From Paraburkholderia guartelaensis (GTDB lineage: Bacteria > Pseudomonadota > Gammaproteobacteria > Burkholderiales > Burkholderiaceae), in NCBI RefSeq assembly GCF_004353905.1, contig NZ_SMOD01000014.1, positions 167,616 through 231,615 of the forward strand: a DNA stretch of 64,000 nucleotides. Direction: 5' to 3'. The position numbers and the translations under genes are program-made. Each line of letters starts with the position of its first letter. Positions within the stretch are counted from its first letter, which is position 1. Shown here one piece after another: positions 51,100-59,550 of the stretch. The notes below the pieces were generated by a model, which made no database searches, was not told the DNA's origin, and saw nothing but the letters and a program-made list of their open reading frames with translations.

Positions 51100-51873
51100 T
51101 CAGGGATTGGCAGGCATGGATTGCGCAAGACTCATCAGATTGAGCGGCGCGACGCGAATGAGGCCGCCGCGCGGGCTGTCGATATCGGCGATGAGCGTGA
51201 GCGACAGCGTCACCGTGATGGGCAGGATGAGCAACAGCACCCGCCGGCCGACCTGGCCGTGCGCGCCGTAGCCCTGCATCAGGTTGCTGAAGATGGCGAT
51301 GATGATCATCAGCACCCACGCGGCAACGGGAATGCGGTTGATCCACGCGGCCTGCGTGTAGCCCTGCGTGTTGATGACGTCGTTCATTCCGGAGACCACG
51401 AGCGCCATCACCGGATTCGGCTGCGCCTTCGCGGGATCGCGCACGCTCGCCCAGAGCTGCGTCTGGAGCTCGCCGGTGTCGCGGTTGATCTGATCGAGCG
51501 CGCCGGGCTCGTGCACGACGTAGAAGTGGATGCGCGCCTGAAGGTAGCGCGCAAGCAGCGCCTTGGTCTGGGCAGCCGCCTCGCCGCCAAGAAGCTCGGC
51601 GCGCAGATACTCCGTGCCGATCGCGTTGGCTTCCTCCTCCTCCAGGTTCTTGCGCTGGTCGTAGCGGCTCACGGCCATCGAGAGCGTAAAGCCGATCAGG
51701 AGCGCGAGCAGCGTGAGCGTCGCGCCCTGCACGATCTTGTAGTTCTCGCGCGCCTCCTCGGCGAGCGGGAAGTATCTGTGCAGCACGTTTGCGCCGAGTG
51801 CGGCGGCAAGCGGCAGCACCAGGATCAGCACGATGAACAGTAGCGCGGGGCGCTGGAGGATGAGCGGCGTCAT
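51100..51873 (-). CDS. DUF4239 (bestrophin-like) membrane protein
   Basis: A 257-residue protein with two N-terminal hydrophobic segments, a polar middle and two C-terminal segments, as in the paralogue at 926-1687. LLIGFTLSMAVSRYDQRKNLEEEE is the family region (in parts LLIGFTLSMAVSRYDQR). The function is unknown. Start 51873 has GGAGACTCC nearby. A cupin gene lies downstream. Confidence 0.78.
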   Translation of the reverse strand: MTPLILQRPALLFIVLILVLPLAAALGANVLHRYFPLAEEARENYKIVQGATLTLLALLIGFTLSMAVSRYDQRKNLEEEEANAIGTEYLRAELLGGEAAAQTKALLARYLQARIHFYVVHEPGALDQINRDTGELQTQLWASVRDPAKAQPNPVMALVVSGMNDVINTQGYTQAAWINRIPVAAWVLMIIIAIFSNLMQGYGAHGQVGRRVLLLILPITVTLSLTLIADIDSPRGGLIRVAPLNLMSLAQSMPANP

Positions 51874-51999
51874 GGAGTCTCCGCGAAAAGCGTGAGAGGG
51901 ACGAAGGCGCTGCAATGCAAATCGGCGTCGCCCGCGCGAGGCGGGGCGACGCCGATTCTACGACAGTTCCGCGCGGCGGCGCGGGCCGCTGCCGACGCT

Positions 52000-52722
52000 T
52001 CAGCGCGCCGCGCGCTGCGCCCACATCGTGCGGCCCCAGAACGTCAGCGAGCGGTCCCACGCGAGCTGCGCCCAGACCGGATCGTACTGCGTGATGGGGA
52101 TGCGGTTCGGGCCCACGGCGGTCTCGTTCGCAAACGCGTGGTGGGCGAGATAGCGATGGAATTCGACGTCGACGTTGGCGCCCTTGAGCTTCGTTTCGAG
52201 CTCCGCCACGGTTTCGATGTTGAACGCCTGGTCCTGGGTCGCGAAGTGGCCGAGGATGGGCGCCGTGATCTTGCTCGCGTCGATGTATTCGAGCGGCGGG
52301 AAGCCGTACCACACCACGGCGCTCGTAAGGCCCGGGACCATGGTGGCCGCGAGCAGCGTGAGCGCGCCGCCCATGCAGTAGCCCGTCACGCTCACGCGGT
52401 CCGTGAGCGTCTTCAGATAGGTGACCGCGCCGTACACGTCCTGCGAGGCCGCGTCCGCGAAGTCGAGGCCCGTCATCAGATGGTGGGCCTCTTCCTGTTC
52501 GACCGTGCTCTTGCCGCGATAGAGGTCGGGGACGAGCGCGAAGTAGCCAGCCTGTGCGAGCCGGTCGGCCACGCCGCGGATCTGGTCGTTCAAGCCCCAC
52601 CATTCCTGGATCACGACGATGGCGGGCGCGCCTTCGGTCTTTTCCGGTTTGGCGAGATAACCCTGGAGCGACTGGCCGTCAGGGCGGGTGAAGGAAATCA
52701 TGGATCCGGCGGACTGTTTCAT
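52000..52722 (-). CDS. Dienelactone hydrolase family protein
   Basis: A 240-residue alpha/beta hydrolase with the DLH Cys-Asp-His triad: Cys116 in GYCMGGA, Asp164 in ATQDQAF and His195 in AHHAF. Glu40 in IQEWWGL matches the DLH Glu that activates the cysteine. It hydrolyses dienelactone-like or other esters in the cytoplasm. No chlorocatechol genes are near, so a broader esterase role is likely. The gene stands alone on the minus strand. Confidence 0.88.
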   Translation of the reverse strand: MKQSAGSMISFTRPDGQSLQGYLAKPEKTEGAPAIVVIQEWWGLNDQIRGVADRLAQAGYFALVPDLYRGKSTVEQEEAHHLMTGLDFADAASQDVYGAVTYLKTLTDRVSVTGYCMGGALTLLAATMVPGLTSAVVWYGFPPLEYIDASKITAPILGHFATQDQAFNIETVAELETKLKGANVDVEFHRYLAHHAFANETAVGPNRIPITQYDPVWAQLAWDRSLTFWGRTMWAQRAAR

Positions 52723-52808
52723 TTGGGGCAACCCTCGGTGAGTCGGTTGAACGAAAGACGCAAGCATAGCGCTTGCGTACGGGATTTGCGTGTATGCGCC
52801 TGACCTGC

Positions 52809-53228
52809 TCATTCGCCGATCAGATGCAACACGATGTCGCGTGTGTGCGCCGCGCGCCGATGTTCGAACACATAGATGCCCTGCCACGTGCCCAGCACGG
52901 GATTGCCGTGCTCGACCGGAATGGCGAGGTGCGTGTGCGTGAGCGCCGTGCGCAAATGCGCGGGCATGTCGTCGGGGCCTTCGGTGTCGTGCTCGTAGCG
53001 CTGCGGATCTTCGGGCGCGAGCTGCTCGAAGTAGCGTTCGAGATCGCGGCGTACCGATGGGTCGGCGTTTTCCTGAATGACGAGCGACGCTGAAGTGTGG
53101 CGGCAAAAGAGGGTGAGCAAGCCGGTGGCGATGCGCTGTTCGCGCACGAACGCGCGCACCTCATGGCTGATTTCGACGAGCCCGCGCTTGCGCGTGCTCA
53201 CCGGCAGATGATGGATGGCCTGGCGCAT
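52809..53228 (-). CDS. YjbQ family protein (secondary thiamine-phosphate synthase)
   Basis: A 139-residue protein of the UPF0047/YjbQ family. The motifs CRHTSASLVIQENADPSV (metal-binding His) and HGNPVLGTWQGIYVFEHR are diagnostic. Family members show weak thiamine-phosphate synthase activity; the physiological role is unclear. It is monocistronic and divergent from nfsB. Confidence 0.92.
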   Translation of the reverse strand: MRQAIHHLPVSTRKRGLVEISHEVRAFVREQRIATGLLTLFCRHTSASLVIQENADPSVRRDLERYFEQLAPEDPQRYEHDTEGPDDMPAHLRTALTHTHLAIPVEHGNPVLGTWQGIYVFEHRRAAHTRDIVLHLIGE

Positions 53229-53409
53229 GATCGGTCTCCTTGCTGGCGGCGGCGCGTGGCTGCTGAGCCGTCGCGGCGATTTCAGCCTTCAAGCATAGCG
53301 CAGGCGCGGCGGGCGCGCAGACCGCCCCCGCGGCCGGCGCACGATGCTGGTACGATGTCGGCCTTGCCGGGTTCTGCCCCGGCTGACCGCATACGAAGGA
53401 GAAAACCGC

Positions 53410-54060
53410 TTGAACCTCACCCGCTTCGCGAAAGCTCGCCACGCCACCAAGGCGTTCGATCCCGCCCGCAAGATTCCCGCCGCCGTCATCGACGAACTCA
53501 AGGAGCTGATCCGCTTCAGCCCCTCGTCGGTGAATTCGCAGCCGTGGCATTTCGTGGTGGCCGAAAGCGACGCTGCGCGTGCCCGCATCGCCAGGGGTAT
53601 GGAAGGTTTCGCGTACAACGAGCCGAAGGTCACGCGCGCCTCGCACGTGGTGGTGCTGTGCGTGCGCACCGACATGGACGAAGCGCACCTCGCCGAAGTG
53701 ATCGCGCAGGAAGAAGCGGACGGCCGCTTCGCCAATGCCGAGGCCAAGGCGGGTCAGGAAAAGACGCGCGCGTTCTATGTGAACCTGCATCGCGAGCGCA
53801 ACGACCTGCCGGCGTGGCTGGAGAAACAGGCGTATCTCGCGCTCGGCACGCTGCTGATCGGCGCGTCGACGCTCGAAATCGACGCCTGCCCGATGGAAGG
53901 CTTCGACGCACAGGCGCTCGACGAGGAGCTGGGCCTGCGCGAGCAGGGCCTCACCGCGCTCGTGGTGGTCGGTCTCGGCTACCGCAGCGCCGACGACTTC
54001 AACGCGAAGCTGCCGAAGTCGCGTTTGTCCGCAGCTTCGGTATTCACCGATCTCGGTTGA
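53410..54060 (+). CDS. nfsB: Oxygen-insensitive NAD(P)H nitroreductase
   Basis: A 216-residue flavoprotein, matching E. coli NfsB (217). It shows RHATKAFDP, SPSSVNSQPWHFVVAES, QEEADGRFANAEAK and FNAKLPKSRL, the last three split over FMN- and substrate-binding loops. It reduces nitroaromatics and quinones by two electrons. The start is a TTG at 53410 with GAAGGAGA at good spacing; no ATG gives a normal N terminus. The PACE exporter lies downstream. Confidence 0.92.
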   Translation: MNLTRFAKARHATKAFDPARKIPAAVIDELKELIRFSPSSVNSQPWHFVVAESDAARARIARGMEGFAYNEPKVTRASHVVVLCVRTDMDEAHLAEVIAQEEADGRFANAEAKAGQEKTRAFYVNLHRERNDLPAWLEKQAYLALGTLLIGASTLEIDACPMEGFDAQALDEELGLREQGLTALVVVGLGYRSADDFNAKLPKSRLSAASVFTDLG

Positions 54061-54148
54061 TTCGCGCAGGTTTTCGCCGCGCTCGCAGCAAGCGCGGCGA
54101 TTGACGCGGCCCGAAGCGACGCGGGAGCCGCATCAGGAGCAAGGGTCC

Positions 54149-54604
54149 ATGCAGGGCATCAAACGCCGGATCGTGTACGTCACGCTGTTCGAAGGCATCG
54201 CGATCCTGATTACCAGCACGAGCTTCGCCTCGCTCTCGGGCAGCGGCATGAACCGCGCGGGCGCGGCGGCGGTGCTTTCATCGCTGATCGCGGTGGGCTG
54301 GAACTTCGTCTACAACCTGCTGTTCGAGCGCTGGGAAGCGCGCCAGACGAAACGCGGCCGCAGTGTCGCGCGCCGTATTGCGCATGCGGTCGGCTTCGAG
54401 GGCGGGCTCGTGGTGCTCCTCGTGCCGATGATCGCGCTCACGCTGCAAGTGACGTTGATGGAGGCGTTCGCGATGGATATCGGCCTCTCGGTGTTCTTTC
54501 TCGTCTACAACTACGTCTACAACCTGATATTCGATGCCGTGTTCGGCCTGCCGGCCTCCGCCATGCCGGTGACGACGGCTTCGGAACGGGAGCCGCGCGC
54601 GTAG
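54149..54604 (+). CDS. PACE family multidrug exporter (AceI-like)
   Basis: A 151-residue inner-membrane protein with four helices in two bacterial-transmembrane-pair domains. FEGIAILITSTSFA and WNFVYNLLFERWE form the first unit and NYVYNLIFDAVFG the second. PACE proteins export chlorhexidine, proflavine and short diamines by proton exchange. Start 54149 follows CAGGAG with a 12-base gap. It converges with the RND operon. Confidence 0.88.
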   Translation: MQGIKRRIVYVTLFEGIAILITSTSFASLSGSGMNRAGAAAVLSSLIAVGWNFVYNLLFERWEARQTKRGRSVARRIAHAVGFEGGLVVLLVPMIALTLQVTLMEAFAMDIGLSVFFLVYNYVYNLIFDAVFGLPASAMPVTTASEREPRA

Positions 54605-54619
54605 CGCAGCTTCTCCCGG

Positions 54620-56239
54620 TCAGGGGCTCGCGGCGGCGCCTTGCGTCCTGCTCGCTTCCACGTTTGCCGGACCGCTTGCGCTCGCGCCCGCCGCCGCGGC
54701 GTCGGAAGCCGGCGTCACCGCACGCGCCGGATCCTGCGCATCGTGCAGTTGCCCGGACCAGCCGCCGCCCAGGTCGCCGATCAGCGAAGCCGTATCGAGC
54801 AGCCGCTGCTGATGCACGTTGAGCGCGCTCTGCTGATTGGTCACCTGCGTGGCCAGCGCCGTGGCCACCGTCGTGTAGTCCACCGTGCCTGCCTCGTATT
54901 CGTTTTGCGCGATCTGCGCACCGCGGATGGCGTCGCGCACGGCGCCGTCGAGCACGTCGGCCTGCTGCGCGAGGATGCGCAGTCCCGAGAGATCGTTCTC
55001 CACCCCCTGGAACGCCGTCAGCACCGTACCGCGATAGTTCGCCACCGCCGCGTCGTAGCTCGCCCGCGCGGCTGCCACCTGGCCGCTGCGCTGGCCGCCG
55101 TCGAAGATCGTCTGGGTCGCGCTCGCGCCGAGCGACCACACATAGTTGCTCATGTGCAGCAAGCCCGAAAGCGGCGACTGCGTGAAGCCGTCGAGCGCGG
55201 TGAGCGAGATCGTCGGATAGTACGCGGCCACCGCCACGCCGATCGACGCATTGGCCGACGCCATCTGGCGTTCGGCGGTCGCAATGTCGGGCCGCCGCTG
55301 CAGCAGCGTGGAGGGCACGCCCGCGGGAATAGTGGGCAGCGCGGGAAGCTGCGTACTGTGCGGGATATCGACCTCTTCGGGGTTGCGGCCCACGAGCACC
55401 GCGATGGCGTGCTCGTATTGCGCGCGCGCCACGCCCAGGGCGATCAGGCTCGCACGCGCGGATTCTAGCTGCGTGCGCGCGGAAATCAGGTCGGAAGGCG
55501 GCACGGTGCCCGCCTGGTCCTGGTTGGCCACCACGCGCAGAAAGTCCGAGTACGCCTGGACGGTATGCGTGAGCAGGTCGATATCGGCATCGGTGATGCG
55601 TAGATCGATCACGGCGTTCGCCAGCGCGATTTGTTCGGAGAGCGTAGCGTTCGCCAGCGTCGCCTCGCTCGCCTGGGCCGTGGCCGACTGTTCCTCGATC
55701 TGGCGGCGCACCTGGCCCCAGAGGTCGATGTCCCAGCTCGCGTTCGCTTCGAGCGTGCCGCCGTTGACGATACGCGCGCCGCTCGGCGTGGACGTGATGC
55801 TGCTCACGCTGCTGAGCGTGCCCGTGGAGGAGCGCTCGCGCGCGAGCGAGCCGGTGATGCCGATGGTCGGGAAGAGGCTCGCACGCGCGACGCGCACTTC
55901 GGCGAGCGCTTGCTGGTAGTTCGCGTAGCTCTGCCGCACGGTCTGGTTCGATACCTGGACGAGCGGTTCCAGTTCATCGAGCAGCGGGTCCTGGAAGGCG
56001 GTCCACCATTCGCCCTTGGGGCCCTGGGCAGCTTCGGGCTCGGCCTGGGTCCAGCCGGGCAGTTCTTTCCACGTGGCGGGCACGGTGACCTGCGGCCGGT
56101 GGTAGTCCGGCCCGACCATGCAGCCCGCGAGCAGCAGCGCGGCGGTGAGGGGCGCAAGCGGCAACGCGCGCGTGGCAGCGCTTGCGGCGGCGGAGATCAG
56201 CATTCGCATGAGCGATGGATTAAGGCGTGTGTTCATCAT
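54620..56239 (-). CDS. Outer-membrane efflux factor (NodT/TolC-like lipoprotein)
   Basis: A 539-residue outer-membrane factor with lipobox LAGC at the end of the leader and the family start GPDYHRP. Two OEP repeats form the beta-barrel and alpha-helical tunnel; internal SWDIDLWGQVRR is typical. The C-terminal tail is Ala/Ser-rich. It is the exit duct of the RND pump encoded upstream on the same strand, and it overlaps that gene by four bases. Confidence 0.92.
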   Translation of the reverse strand: MMNTRLNPSLMRMLISAAASAATRALPLAPLTAALLLAGCMVGPDYHRPQVTVPATWKELPGWTQAEPEAAQGPKGEWWTAFQDPLLDELEPLVQVSNQTVRQSYANYQQALAEVRVARASLFPTIGITGSLARERSSTGTLSSVSSITSTPSGARIVNGGTLEANASWDIDLWGQVRRQIEEQSATAQASEATLANATLSEQIALANAVIDLRITDADIDLLTHTVQAYSDFLRVVANQDQAGTVPPSDLISARTQLESARASLIALGVARAQYEHAIAVLVGRNPEEVDIPHSTQLPALPTIPAGVPSTLLQRRPDIATAERQMASANASIGVAVAAYYPTISLTALDGFTQSPLSGLLHMSNYVWSLGASATQTIFDGGQRSGQVAAARASYDAAVANYRGTVLTAFQGVENDLSGLRILAQQADVLDGAVRDAIRGAQIAQNEYEAGTVDYTTVATALATQVTNQQSALNVHQQRLLDTASLIGDLGGGWSGQLHDAQDPARAVTPASDAAAAGASASGPANVEASRTQGAAASP

Positions 56240-59200
56240 GATGCGCTCTCATCGGCCTGGCGATTCCACGGCAGGCGCGCGGCCCAGCGCGCGAGGCGGG
56301 CGCGCAGGCGGTCGAGGAACAGGTAAATCACCGGCGTGGTGTACAGGGTAAAGACCTGGCTCAGGAGCAGGCCGCCCATCACCGTCACGCCGAGCGGCTG
56401 GCGCAGCGAAGCGCCCTGGCCAATGCCGATGGCGAGCGGCAGCGCGCCGAGCACGGCCGCGAAGGTCGTCATCATGATCGGGCGCAGGCGCACCACGGCG
56501 GCTTCGTGAATCGCGCGGCGCGCCTCCATGCCTTCGTTGCGCTGCAACTGGATGGCGACGTCGACCATCATGATGCCGTTCTTCTTCACGATACCAATGA
56601 GCAGGATAATGCCGATCATCGCGATCACCGAGAACGGCGTGCCGAAGATCAGCATGGCGAGAATCGCGCCAATGCCGGCGGAAGGCAGCGTGGAGAGGAT
56701 CGTGAGCGGGTGGATGGTGTTTTCGTACAGCACGCCCAGCACGATATAGACCACGGCGAGCGCGGCGAGAATGAGCAGCGGCACGACGCCCATCGATTGC
56801 GCGTAGGCCTGCGCCGCGCCCGCGAACGCGCCGTGGATGGAGGCGGGCATGCCGATGTCGCGCTCGGCCTGCTCGATGATCTTGCCGGCCTCGGAAAGCG
56901 AGCCGCCCTTGGGCAGATTGAACGAAATCGTGCCCGCCACTTCCGTGCCCTGGTGATTGACCTGCGTGGCCGTATGGCGCGTTTTCCAGTCCATGAGCGC
57001 CATGAGCGGCACCATGGTTTCGGCGGCAGTGCTGTCCGCGCTGCCGCTGGAGCTGCCGCCCTTGCTGTTCGCGATCGCGTTGTTCTGCTGGTTGGCCACA
57101 GCGTTGGCGTTGCGCTCGTTGGTGTTGCCGTTCGCCGTGGTGGCCGTGGTCACGGCCGTGAAGGGCGTGACGCCCGAGATGACGCTCGACGGCATCTGCG
57201 TTTGCGCGGCGCCGCTGGCGTTGCCCGCCGCCGTGCTCAGCCAGATATCCTGGAACGACTGCGGAAACTGCCAGTATTGCGGCGCCACTTCCATCACGAC
57301 GAAGTACTGGTTGATCGCGTTGTAGATGGTCGAAACGGTGCGCTGGCCGAAGGCGTCGTAGAGCACGTTGTCCACCTGGTTCGGGTCGAACCCGTAGCGC
57401 TTGGCGGTCGTGCGCTGCACCGTCATGTAGGCCTCCAGACCGTTTTGCTGCAGGTCCGAGTTCACATCCGACATCTGGCCGCGGTGCTTGTTCAGCTCGT
57501 CCACGAGGCGCGGCACCCAGGTGAAGAGGGCGTCCGCGTCGTCGCTCGTGAGCGTGTACTGATACTCGGCCGCCGACTGCCGCCCGCCGATCTGCAGGTC
57601 CTGCTGGGCCTGCATGAAAAGCCGTGCGCCCGAAACGGCATTGAGCTTGGGACGCAGGCGGTTCACGACCTCGGTGGCCGAAAGGCGGCGCTCGGAAATC
57701 GGCTTCAGTTCGACGAACACGGTGGCCGTGTTGAGCGCGCGGCCGCCCGTGAAGCCCGCCACCGATTGCACGGCCGGATCGGCCTTCACGATGGCCTGCA
57801 ACTGCGCGAGCTTCTTCTCCATCGCCGTGAACGAAATGCTCTGGTCCGCGATGATCTGCCCGATCAGAATGCCGGTGTCCTGCTCGGGGAAGAACGTGCC
57901 GGAAAGCAGCCGCGCAAGAAACACGTTGCCGACCAGCAGCGCGAACAGGATGAAGATCGTGAGCCGCGCATGATTGAGCGCGACGTCGAGCGTGCGCGAG
58001 TAGAACTGCTTGAAGCGCTCGAACTGCGCGTCGATCCACACGGCCGCGCGCGAGGGCTTGCGATGCAGCGCCTCGCGCTTGAGTACATAGGCGCACATCG
58101 TGGGCGTGACGGTGAGCGAGATCACGAGCGAGATGAGGATCGCGATGGAGAGCGTCATCGCGAACTCGTGAAAGAGCAGGCCCACGATGCCGGGCATGAG
58201 CAGAATCGGCAGGAACACGGCGATGAGCGAAAGGCTCATCGACAGCACCGTGAAGCCCACTTCGCCCGCGCCTTTGAGCGCCGCTTCCTTCGGCTCCATG
58301 CCGGCCTCGATGTGGCGCACGATGTTCTCGAGCACCACCACGGCGTCGTCCACCACGAAGCCCGTGCCGATGGTGAGCGCCATGAGCGAGAGATTGTCGA
58401 TGCTGTAGCCGAGCAGGTACATGGGCCCGAACGTGCCCACGATGGAAAGCGGCAGCGCCACGGCGGGGATGAGCGTGGCGCGCGGCGAGAGCAGGAACAC
58501 AAACACCACGCCGATCACGAGCAGCACGGCGATGAAGAGGGTGCGCTCGGTGTCGGCCACGGAGGCGCGCACGGATTCGGAGCGGTCGATCGCCACGTCC
58601 ACCTTGATCGTGGCGGGCAGCGCGGCCTCGATGGAGGGCAGGCGAGCGCGGATCTGCTGCACCGTCTTCACGACGTTGCTGCCGGGCATCGGATAGACGA
58701 TCACGAGCACGGACGACTTGCCGTTGTAGAGGCCCGCGTTGCGGATGTTTTCGTTGGAGTCGATGACGGAAGCCACGTCTCGCAGCAACACGGGCGAGCC
58801 GTTGCGGTAGGCGATCACGACGTCGCGAAACGGCGCGGCCTTGCTGATCTGGTCGTTCGAGAGCACCGTGTAGCGCTGGTTGCCCTGGTCGATATGGCCT
58901 TTCGCGCTGTTCGCGTTGGCCGCGCCGATCGACGCGCGCACGTCTTCGAGGCCGATGCCGTAGCTGTTGAGTTTGCCCGGCTCCAGCTCCACGCGCACCG
59001 AGGGCAGCGCGCCGCCGCCCAGCGTGATCTGGCCCACGCCGTCCACCTGCGAGAGCTGCTGCTGGATGACCGAATCGGCGGAATCGTAGAGCTGGGCCTT
59101 GGTGAGCGTTTCCGAGGTGAGCGCGAGCACCATGATCGGCGCGCTCGCGGGGTTGTACTGGCGGTAGGTCGGGTTGCTGCGCAGCGTGGTGGGCAGATCG

Positions 59201-59550
59201 GCGCGCGCGGCCTGGATAGCGGCTTCCACGTCGCGCGCCGCGCCGTTGATGTCGCGGTTCAGGCCGAACACCACCACGATGAGTGACGAGCCCGTATTGC
59301 TGATCGAAGTGAGCTGGCTGACATCGGCGATGGTGCCGAGCCGGCGCTCCAGCGGCTCGGCCACGGTGGACGCCATGATGTCCGGGCTCGCGCCCGCCAT
59401 ATTGGCCTGCACCACGATCACCGGGTAGGCGATGTTGGGCAGCGGCGCGACCGGCAGCCGAAGAAAGGCGAGCGTCCCCGAAATGAGGATCGCGATCGCG
59501 AGGAGTGATGTCGCGACCGGCCTCCGGATGAAGAGCGCCGAGAGGTTCAC
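56236..59550 (-). CDS. RND efflux permease, MdtC-like, with a linker insert
   Basis: A 1104-residue HAE1 pump subunit; relatives are about 1030. It begins LSALFIRRPVATSLL and has twelve helices with DDAVVVLENIVRHIE in helix 4. About residues 770-842 hold an insert rich in Asn, Ser, Thr and Ala (57022-57238), within the periplasmic porter or docking part. It works as a heterotrimer with the MdtB-like subunit and overlaps its gene by four bases. Substrates are probably amphiphiles, bile salts or drugs. Confidence 0.9.
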   Translation of the reverse strand: MNLSALFIRRPVATSLLAIAILISGTLAFLRLPVAPLPNIAYPVIVVQANMAGASPDIMASTVAEPLERRLGTIADVSQLTSISNTGSSLIVVVFGLNRDINGAARDVEAAIQAARADLPTTLRSNPTYRQYNPASAPIMVLALTSETLTKAQLYDSADSVIQQQLSQVDGVGQITLGGGALPSVRVELEPGKLNSYGIGLEDVRASIGAANANSAKGHIDQGNQRYTVLSNDQISKAAPFRDVVIAYRNGSPVLLRDVASVIDSNENIRNAGLYNGKSSVLVIVYPMPGSNVVKTVQQIRARLPSIEAALPATIKVDVAIDRSESVRASVADTERTLFIAVLLVIGVVFVFLLSPRATLIPAVALPLSIVGTFGPMYLLGYSIDNLSLMALTIGTGFVVDDAVVVLENIVRHIEAGMEPKEAALKGAGEVGFTVLSMSLSLIAVFLPILLMPGIVGLLFHEFAMTLSIAILISLVISLTVTPTMCAYVLKREALHRKPSRAAVWIDAQFERFKQFYSRTLDVALNHARLTIFILFALLVGNVFLARLLSGTFFPEQDTGILIGQIIADQSISFTAMEKKLAQLQAIVKADPAVQSVAGFTGGRALNTATVFVELKPISERRLSATEVVNRLRPKLNAVSGARLFMQAQQDLQIGGRQSAAEYQYTLTSDDADALFTWVPRLVDELNKHRGQMSDVNSDLQQNGLEAYMTVQRTTAKRYGFDPNQVDNVLYDAFGQRTVSTIYNAINQYFVVMEVAPQYWQFPQSFQDIWLSTAAGNASGAAQTQMPSSVISGVTPFTAVTTATTANGNTNERNANAVANQQNNAIANSKGGSSSGSADSTAAETMVPLMALMDWKTRHTATQVNHQGTEVAGTISFNLPKGGSLSEAGKIIEQAERDIGMPASIHGAFAGAAQAYAQSMGVVPLLILAALAVVYIVLGVLYENTIHPLTILSTLPSAGIGAILAMLIFGTPFSVIAMIGIILLIGIVKKNGIMMVDVAIQLQRNEGMEARRAIHEAAVVRLRPIMMTTFAAVLGALPLAIGIGQGASLRQPLGVTVMGGLLLSQVFTLYTTPVIYLFLDRLRARLARWAARLPWNRQADESAS

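Noticed and set aside
56506..59286. 926-codon plus-strand frame antisense to the RND pump gene
   Set aside because: Composition is typical of antisense shadow (His, Arg, Gly, Asp) and the minus strand is an unambiguous HAE1 pump.
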